Assembly: GCA_020442545.1 (NCBI GenBank)
Contig: JAGRJX010000139.1
Location: 1,091-11,000, forward strand
Length of the DNA: 9,910 nucleotides
Reading direction: 5' to 3'
From: Lysobacterales bacterium
GTDB taxonomy: Bacteria > Pseudomonadota > Gammaproteobacteria > Xanthomonadales > Xanthomonadaceae
Shown one piece after another: positions 5,687-9,910 of the stretch. How positions within the stretch are numbered: position 1 is the stretch's first letter; every line of letters begins with the position of its first letter. The position numbers and the translations under genes were made by a program. Under the pieces are notes generated by a model that was not told the origin of the DNA, did not search any database, and saw only the letters and a list, made by a program, of their open reading frames with translations.

Positions 5687-6655
5687 TCAACGGAAGGCGC
5701 CTGGAAAATTGACTCCGGGTGCCGGGCGTTCACGCAGCACCTCGCCACGGAAGCGGAACAGTTCGGCCGGCCGACCACCCGTGCCATGCTCGCGACGTCC
5801 CGTGCCTTCGACCAGCCCGCCCTGCTCCACCAGGCGCCGGAAATTCTGCTTGTGCAACCGCGTACCGGCCAGGGCTTCGACAACGCGCTGCAGGCGCAAT
5901 AGCGTGAACGTGTCCGGCAACAACTCGAACACCACCGGGCGATAGCGCAGCTTGCCGCGCAAGCGACCCAGCGCCGTGGCCAGAATGCGCCGATGATCCC
6001 CGAACATTGGCTGCCCGGCGACACTCGCTGCCCTGTCGACATCACCCCCGCCATCGCCCAGCGCCTCGGCGACGATACCGGCCTCCCACAGCAACTCGTA
6101 GCGCTCCAGCGTGCGTTCGGGATCCCAGGGTGTCGTGTCGCTGCCGAAACAGCCCTGCACGCGCTGCTGGCGTTCGCGACTGCCACTGCTCCAGCGCTTC
6201 AGCGCCGGACGCAGAAGACGCTCGATCATCGCCGGCCGGCCGTCACGCCAGTCCTCCCAGGGCAGGAACTCGTACCAGTCGCGGTAGTACGCGGTCAGTT
6301 CCGCCGACAGCGCCTGCTCGTGCAGCAGCGTGAGGTAGGCCACGGAAACCACGCGCGCGCCGCCGTCACGCTCCCGCGGATCACGGTAGCGGTCGCCGAA
6401 AGTGTATAGCTGCTCCACGTACCCCAGCTCGACGCCGGTCTGCTCAGTGACCCAGTGCCGCAGGCCACGCTCGATGGTCGGGTGCTGCTGGTGGTGGAAC
6501 AGGCCGGTAGGCAGCGACGGCAGCGTGTCGACGGCGTCGATGCAGAGGATGCGCGGCGCCTCATCCGTCACGGCGACGATGACCGCATCAAGGCTCAACA
6601 GCAATGTCGCGTCCGTGGCGGTCAGCATGCGGCGGAGTATATGCAAAGCCGTCAT
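5687..6655 (-). CDS. NrtR-like transcriptional regulator (degenerate Nudix domain + winged helix)
   Basis: The 322-residue protein has two parts. Residues about 20-115 form a Nudix fold (SLDAVIVAV; TGLFHHQQHP; VTEQTGVELGYVEQLYTFGD). The Nudix box is degraded: where catalytic members have RE-x2-EE-x-G, this one reads HWVTEQTGV (67-75), losing the RE pair and one Glu, so hydrolase activity is doubtful. Residues about 248-303 form the winged helix of the NrtR family, including LRLQRVVEALAG, KQNFRRLVEQGGLV and GRPAELFRF. NrtR proteins repress NAD-synthesis or pentose genes and release DNA on binding ADP-ribose or related ligands. No NAD gene is in the window, so its target is unknown. The central part (120-245) carries a Trp/Arg-rich helical insert that I do not recognise. 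The ATG at 6655 is chosen for its upstream AGGGGAAGG; Met10 (6628) has no ribosome binding site. It is divergent from dusA. Confidence 0.82.
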   Translation of the reverse strand: MTALHILRRMLTATDATLLLSLDAVIVAVTDEAPRILCIDAVDTLPSLPTGLFHHQQHPTIERGLRHWVTEQTGVELGYVEQLYTFGDRYRDPRERDGGARVVSVAYLTLLHEQALSAELTAYYRDWYEFLPWEDWRDGRPAMIERLLRPALKRWSSGSRERQQRVQGCFGSDTTPWDPERTLERYELLWEAGIVAEALGDGGGDVDRAASVAGQPMFGDHRRILATALGRLRGKLRYRPVVFELLPDTFTLLRLQRVVEALAGTRLHKQNFRRLVEQGGLVEGTGRREHGTGGRPAELFRFRGEVLRERPAPGVNFPGAFR

Positions 6656-6662
6656 GGCCTTC

Positions 6663-6680
6663 CCCTGTCGAACGGCAGGG
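6663..6680. promoter_or_regulatory. Palindrome over the NrtR-like gene's ribosome binding site; possible operator or RNA hairpin
   Basis: CCCTGTCG (6663-6670), AA, CGGCAGGG (6673-6680) is an 18-bp palindrome with one mismatched pair. It lies in the 71-base divergent gap between the regulator and dusA. On the minus-strand message the AGGGG used for ribosome binding is part of the downstream arm. It could be an operator for autoregulation or a hairpin hiding the ribosome binding site. Function is inferred. Confidence 0.4.
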
Positions 6681-6712
6681 TCGCCACCAACGTCGACCGC
6701 GGCCACGACTCC

Positions 6713-6720
6713 GATAAAAT
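6713..6720 (+). promoter_or_regulatory. Candidate -10 box for dusA; leaderless transcript possible
   Basis: GATAAAAT lies just before the dusA ATG. With TAAAAT (6715-6720) as the -10 element, transcription would start at about 6727, the A of the start codon. No Shine-Dalgarno precedes the ATG, which fits a leaderless message. The -35 region near 6692 is poor. Confidence 0.4.
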
Positions 6721-6726
6721 GATGGC

Positions 6727-7728
6727 ATGACGCTCTCCCCGCCACCCTGCCTGCCGGCACGGCTGTCGGTCGCTCCGATGATGGAGTGGACCGACCGCCA
6801 CTGCCGCGCCTTCCATCGCCTGCTGGCGCCGGACGCCCTGCTTTACACCGAAATGGTGCATGCCGAGGCGGTGATTCACGGCGACCGCGAGCGGCTGATC
6901 GGCTTCAGCGATATCGAACACCCGGTAGCGCTGCAGCTGGGCGGCAGCGAGCCGGCCAAGCTGGCCGAAGCCACGCGCATCGCCACCGAATGGGGCTATG
7001 ACGAGGTCAACCTCAACGTCGGCTGCCCGTCGGATCGGGTGCAGTCGGGCCGTTTCGGCGCCTGCCTGATGTTCGAGCCGGACACGGTTGCCGCCTGCAT
7101 CGCCGCCATGCGCGATGCCACCCACATTCCGGTGACGGTGAAATGCCGCCTCGGCGTCGATGATCAGGAAGACTATGCCGACCTGCTGCGCTTCATCGAC
7201 ACCGTTGCCGCCGCCGGCTGCGGCCGCTTTGCCGTGCATGCGCGCAAGGCCTGGCTGAAAGGCCTTAGCCCGAAGGAGAACCGCGAAGTGCCGCCGCTTC
7301 GCTACCAACTGGTCTATCGGCTGAAGCAGGAGCGCCCCAACCTGTTCATCGCGATCAACGGCGGCATCACCGACGCCGACGCCGCAGACGAACACCTGCG
7401 CCACGTCGATGGCGTGATGATCGGTCGCGCCGCCTACCACGAGCCTTATTTCCTGCATGAGCTGCAGCATCGGCTGTTCGACCCGGATACGGCGCTGATG
7501 CTGCGTGGCGAGCTGCTGCGCCGTTTGCAGCCCTACGTCGAAGAGCAGCTTTCGCGCGACGTGAAGCTCAAGCACATCAGCCGGCACCTGCTCGGCCTGT
7601 TCCACGCCCAGCCGGGCGGCCGCAATTTCCGCCGTCTGCTTACCGAAGGTGCGGTGGGCGACTCAGCGGGCTGGGAAGTCGTCGAGCGTGCGCTGGCCGC
7701 CACCGAATGTCAGCGCGAGGCCGCCTGA
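6727..7728 (+). CDS. dusA: tRNA-dihydrouridine(20/20a) synthase
   Basis: DusA is an FMN enzyme that reduces uridines 20 and 20a in the D-loop of tRNA with NADPH. The 333-residue chain shows the TIM-barrel signature of this subfamily: APMMEWTDRHCR (16-27), LNVGCPSDRVQSGRFGACLM (96-115) with catalytic Cys100, KCRLGVDD (139-146) with the FMN-contacting Lys139, and VHARKAWLKGLSPKENRE (170-187), typical of DusA rather than DusB or DusC. INGGI and MIGRAAYHEPY then follow in the phosphate-binding half. The C-terminal helical domain contacts the tRNA. The ATG at 6727 fits the conserved N terminus; there is no ribosome binding site. The stop codon overlaps the next gene's start (TGATG). Confidence 0.95.
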   Translation: MTLSPPPCLPARLSVAPMMEWTDRHCRAFHRLLAPDALLYTEMVHAEAVIHGDRERLIGFSDIEHPVALQLGGSEPAKLAEATRIATEWGYDEVNLNVGCPSDRVQSGRFGACLMFEPDTVAACIAAMRDATHIPVTVKCRLGVDDQEDYADLLRFIDTVAAAGCGRFAVHARKAWLKGLSPKENREVPPLRYQLVYRLKQERPNLFIAINGGITDADAADEHLRHVDGVMIGRAAYHEPYFLHELQHRLFDPDTALMLRGELLRRLQPYVEEQLSRDVKLKHISRHLLGLFHAQPGGRNFRRLLTEGAVGDSAGWEVVERALAATECQREAA

Positions 7729-8642
7729 TGTTGCTGCATGACCCCAACGACTTCCTCGCCCGCGCCCACGCGCTGCCGGCGGATCGTCCCGCCTGCGCCG
7801 ATGCCGTGTTCCTGGTGCGGCCGGACGGCTTCGCCCTGGCCGAGCAGTCGGCCAGCGACAACCGCTACATGGCGGGTGCCAGCGCCTTCGACTCGGAACG
7901 CGCACTGGCACAGCACGACGCGCTGGCGGAAGCGCTGCGCAGCGAACTGCCGGTCACCGTGTTCCCCGGCGATACACAAACACCGGACGCGGTGTTCCCC
8001 AACAACGTGTTCGGCACCGCGCCGGGGCGACTGGTGCTGGGCCACATGCGCCACGCGGTGCGCCAGCGCGAAGCCGAGCGCCAGGACATCCGCGAGCACT
8101 TCACCGCGCAGGGTCGCGAGCTGATTGACCTGCGCCGGCAGCCCGGCATTGCCGAACTCACCGGCGCGCTGATCATCGACCGCGCCCGCGGCATCGGCCT
8201 GGCCGGCTACAGCGAACGCTGCGAAGCAGCCGGTGCCGCCGCTATGCTCGACGCCTTCGACCTGCGCCTGGGTTACGGCTTCAGGCTGACCGACGGCGAA
8301 TACCACAGCAACGTGGTGATGAGCGTGCTGGCCAGCCGCGCGCTGGTGATCTGCCCGGACGCCTTCGTCGATCCCGCCACGCCGCGGTCACTGGCGGAGT
8401 TCTACGCACCGAAGGTCATCGAACTGACGGTCGCCGAGAAAGACGGCTTCGCCGGCAACTGCATCGCCCTGCGCCCGGACAGCGTGTGGATGAGCGAGTC
8501 GGCGGCGGATGGCCTGATGCCTTCCAGCCAGCACGCCTTCGAGCAGGCCGGCTTTCGCATCCGCAGCGTCCAGCTGGACGCCATCGAGAAGGCCGGTGGT
8601 TCGCTGCGCTGCTGCGTTGGCGAGGTTTTTGACCGCTACTGA
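7728..8642 (+). CDS. Amidinotransferase-superfamily hydrolase, CtlX-like (citrulline/arginine-type substrate)
   Basis: The 304-residue protein belongs to the guanidino-group-modifying superfamily (arginine deiminase, DDAH, amidinotransferases). It fits best the branch called CtlX, described as a citrulline hydrolase giving ornithine, ammonia and CO2. Motifs: PDAVFPNNVF (86-95) with the substrate-binding Asp87; Glu143 in AELTGALIID; YHSNVVMSV (192-200) with catalytic His193; DGFAGNCIAL (239-248); and GGSLRCCVGEVF (290-301), where Cys295 is the expected nucleophile. All catalytic positions are kept, so it should be active. The ATG shares its A with the dusA stop and has GAGG seven bases upstream, so the two genes are co-translated. 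Nothing nearby is for ornithine or arginine use, and the substrate stays uncertain. The earlier Met at 7707 lies inside dusA and lacks support. Confidence 0.82.
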   Translation: MLLHDPNDFLARAHALPADRPACADAVFLVRPDGFALAEQSASDNRYMAGASAFDSERALAQHDALAEALRSELPVTVFPGDTQTPDAVFPNNVFGTAPGRLVLGHMRHAVRQREAERQDIREHFTAQGRELIDLRRQPGIAELTGALIIDRARGIGLAGYSERCEAAGAAAMLDAFDLRLGYGFRLTDGEYHSNVVMSVLASRALVICPDAFVDPATPRSLAEFYAPKVIELTVAEKDGFAGNCIALRPDSVWMSESAADGLMPSSQHAFEQAGFRIRSVQLDAIEKAGGSLRCCVGEVFDRY

Positions 8643-8848
8643 ACCAGCGACACTTCCAGAAGTGACTGCCGATCCAGATTGCGCCATGCATCGTTCAGAC
8701 CCGCCCGCAACGGTCAGCCAGGACTCAGTTTCACCGGAAAAAGTTATCCGGGGTTCAAGCGTTTGCGCCCAGACTGGCCCTACGCTGAACCCTGATCAGC
8801 ACATCGCTTTACCCCGACACTAACGTCCCGTTAACATTCGCCCCTCGC
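8643..8848 (+). promoter_or_regulatory. Intergenic region before the PepSY gene: small hairpins and a candidate -10
   Basis: After the CtlX-like stop there is CACTTC (8651-8656) facing GAAGTG (8659-8664), a short hairpin without a T-run. CCGGA (8734-8738) and TCCGG (8747-8751) form another around an A-rich loop. GCTGA (8784-8788) and TCAGC (8796-8800) form an inverted repeat that also contains the tandem CTGAA/CTGAT, a possible response-regulator site. TAACAT (8832-8837) could be a -10 element, placing the start of the message only about 5 bases before the ATG. None is more than suggestive. Confidence 0.3.
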
Positions 8849-9181
8849 ATGAAGCCGAATTCTTTCCATCGCCGCCTGCCCACCGCTGCCGCCCTGCTGG
8901 CGGCGATGCTGTTGGTCAGCACCCCGGTGCTGGCGGCGGACAGGAAGGACAACAGGCCGTCCTCCGACACCGTTCGCCGCATCGAGCGCGAAACCGGTGG
9001 CCGCGTGCTGAAGGTCGAGCCCATCCACCGCGGCGGCCGCGACATGAGCCGGGTGAAGGTGCTGACGCCGGATGGTCGTGTCCGCGTCATGCGCGAGAAT
9101 CGCGCGCCGCAGCCGGCACGCCGCGCGCCGCCGCAGCGTTCCACTCCGCCGCGCGCCAAGAGCGACGACGACGGCAGCTGA
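8849..9181 (+). CDS. Small exported PepSY-like protein
   Basis: The 110-residue product has a signal peptide (MKPNSFHRR, then a hydrophobic core at 12-24, VLAA before probable cleavage near residue 30). Residues about 38-81 look like one PepSY-like unit: SSDTVRRIERETGGRVLKVE followed by DMSRVKVLTPDGRVRVM. The tail (84-110) is basic, Pro/Arg-rich, and ends acidic (SDDDGS). Small PepSY-like proteins of this kind are often encoded beside two-component genes and are thought to act in the periplasm as modulators or inhibitors; their exact role is not established. It lies 125 bases before phoP in the same direction. No Shine-Dalgarno is visible, and a short-leader or leaderless message is possible. 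The start is supported by the signal peptide. Confidence 0.78.
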   Translation: MKPNSFHRRLPTAAALLAAMLLVSTPVLAADRKDNRPSSDTVRRIERETGGRVLKVEPIHRGGRDMSRVKVLTPDGRVRVMRENRAPQPARRAPPQRSTPPRAKSDDDGS

Positions 9182-9184
9182 AAC

Positions 9185-9213
9185 CGGTCGGACGCGATGG
9201 CATCGCGCGACCG
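9185..9213 (+). terminator. Strong hairpin after the PepSY gene (terminator-like)
   Basis: CGGTCG (9185-9190), bulge GA, CGCGAT (9193-9198), loop GGC, ATCGCG (9202-9207) and CGACCG (9208-9213) form 12 base pairs starting three bases after the TGA. The sequence after it (ACGTTCATCTTTCT) is only moderately T-rich, so termination may be partial. That would let phoP be co-transcribed at a lower level. Confidence 0.5.
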
Positions 9214-9242
9214 CCCACGTTCATCTTTCTCCCCGTATCCTT

Positions 9243-9269
9243 GTTCATGTAGGTGAACCAAACGGTTTG
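9243..9269. promoter_or_regulatory. Two adjacent inverted repeats upstream of phoP
   Basis: GTTCA (9243-9247) and TGAAC (9254-9258) are complementary across six bases. CAAAC (9259-9263) and GTTTG (9265-9269) follow at once, around a single G. Together they fill 27 bases that end 37 bases before the phoP ATG. They may be operator sites, for example for PhoP itself; I could not fit them to a known PhoP box. Confidence 0.35.
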
Positions 9270-9306
9270 CCCCGTGACATCTGTTGGCCAAGCCAAGGAG
9301 AGAACC

Positions 9307-9910
9307 ATGCGCATTCTGCTGGTCGAAGACGAAGCCCCTTTGCGTGAAACCCTGGCCGCGCGCCTCAAGCGCGACGGTTTTGCGGTGGACATGGCCCAGG
9401 ACGGTGAGGAAGGTCTGTACCTCGGCCGCGAAGTGCCGTTCGACTGCGCCATCATCGACCTTGGCCTGCCCAAGCTCTCCGGCATGGATCTGGTCCGCGC
9501 CCTGCGCGAAGAGCAGAAGAAGTTTCCGATCCTGATCCTGACCGCGCGCTCCAGCTGGCAGGACAAGGTCGAAGGCCTGAAGGCCGGTGCCGACGACTAC
9601 CTGGTCAAGCCGTTCCACGTCGAGGAGCTGCTGGCACGCCTGAATGCGCTGATGCGCCGTGCCGCTGGCTGGAGCAAGCCGACGCTGGAATGCGGGCCGA
9701 TCCTGCTCGACCTCGCCGCACAAACCGTCGCGGTCAACGGCAGCAACGTCGACCTCACCAGCTACGAGTACAAGGTGCTGGAGTACCTGATGATGCACGC
9801 TGGCGAACTGGTCTCGAAGGCCGACCTCACCGAGCACATCTACCAGCAGGACTTCGACCGTGACTCCAACGTACTCGAGGTGTTCATCGGCCGCCTGCGC
9901 AAGAAGCTCG
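9307..9910 (+). CDS. phoP: Response regulator PhoP, OmpR family (3' end beyond window)
   Basis: The first 201 codons are present. The receiver domain (1-115) has the acidic pocket Glu7-Asp8, the phosphorylation site Asp51 in IIDLGLP, Thr79 in LILTARS, and Lys101 in LVKPFH. The winged-helix output domain starts near 125 and shows LTSYEYKVLEYLMMHAGELV, then EHIYQQDFDRDSNVLEVF and GRLRKKL, the recognition helix region typical of the OmpR/PhoB class. The sequence is of the PhoP type known in Xanthomonas and Lysobacter, where PhoPQ senses magnesium, acid or antimicrobial peptides and controls envelope and virulence genes. AAGGAG stands six bases before the ATG. A sensor kinase gene (phoQ) is expected next. 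About 25 residues are missing. Confidence 0.92.
   Translation, partial: MRILLVEDEAPLRETLAARLKRDGFAVDMAQDGEEGLYLGREVPFDCAIIDLGLPKLSGMDLVRALREEQKKFPILILTARSSWQDKVEGLKAGADDYLVKPFHVEELLARLNALMRRAAGWSKPTLECGPILLDLAAQTVAVNGSNVDLTSYEYKVLEYLMMHAGELVSKADLTEHIYQQDFDRDSNVLEVFIGRLRKKL

Noticed and set aside
5674..5688. Inverted repeat GAACC/GGTTC at the end of the NrtR-like gene as its terminator
   Set aside because: Only 5 bp, overlapping the stop codon, with no T-run on the minus strand.
5470..5712. Possible 80-residue protein across the small RNA region, with an ATG at 5554
   Set aside because: The frame reads straight through the terminator hairpin, has no ribosome binding site and no recognisable features; the RNA interpretation explains the sequence better.
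5542..6186. 214-residue minus-strand frame overlapping the NrtR-like gene
   Set aside because: Shadow frame of the regulator gene, which has recognisable Nudix and winged-helix sequence.
6656..6760. N-terminal extension of the NrtR-like gene to an ATG at 6760
   Set aside because: It would run over the dusA start and promoter, lacks family similarity, and the ATG at 6655 has a good ribosome binding site.
6652..7605. 317-residue open frame antisense to dusA
   Set aside because: dusA on the other strand has all its motifs; long antisense frames are common in GC-rich coding sequence and this one shows no domain or ribosome binding site.
8809..9837. 342-residue open frame antisense to the PepSY gene and phoP
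   Set aside because: It runs through two well-supported genes and the intergenic hairpin; its content looks like reverse-complement codon bias.
1..9910. Mobile element, phage defence system or CRISPR array
   Set aside because: No transposase, integrase, phage or Cas-like protein, no regularly spaced repeats and no local drop in GC content were seen.

Overview
The window reads as a chromosomal housekeeping segment of a GC-rich gammaproteobacterium, most likely of the Xanthomonadales/Lysobacterales. The reasons are the order birA-coaX-SPOR protein-tRNA-Thr, a PhoP of the type I recall from Xanthomonas and Lysobacter, NrtR-like and DusA proteins of gammaproteobacterial type, and uniformly GC-rich codon use. 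The assignment is from memory, not from a search. I see no insertion sequence, phage gene or CRISPR array.

Left part (1-4978, minus strand). One tightly packed run is transcribed leftwards: a fatty acid kinase-like fusion protein (FakA N-terminal and middle domains joined to a DegV/FakB domain), plsY, birA, coaX and a membrane-anchored SPOR-like protein, ending just before a partial tRNA-Thr. plsY/birA share GTGA and birA/coaX share ATGA. The set has a common theme. The kinase would make acyl-phosphate, PlsY consumes acyl-phosphate to start phospholipid synthesis, BirA attaches biotin to acetyl-CoA carboxylase, and CoaX makes the CoA/ACP phosphopantetheine precursor. The fusion protein next to plsY is the most interesting protein-level finding.

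Middle (4979-5686). Diverging from the kinase operon is a gene for an 88-residue exported protein, with a structured leader that partly covers its ribosome binding site and a nested hairpin directly after its stop codon. Further on lies an apparently unannotated small RNA gene: a GGAACTT-N16-TCTCA promoter of extracytoplasmic-sigma (RpoE) type, a stem presenting a CU-rich loop, and a Rho-independent terminator, about 100 nt in all. This is the best noncoding finding.

Right part (5687-9910). A minus-strand NrtR-like regulator (degenerate Nudix domain plus winged helix) diverges from dusA. A near-perfect palindrome sits over the regulator's ribosome binding site, and dusA may be leaderless. dusA is translationally coupled to a CtlX-like amidinotransferase-superfamily hydrolase. 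After a 206-bp gap comes a small exported PepSY-like protein followed by a strong hairpin, then the response regulator phoP, cut by the window end. A sensor kinase gene (phoQ) presumably follows outside.
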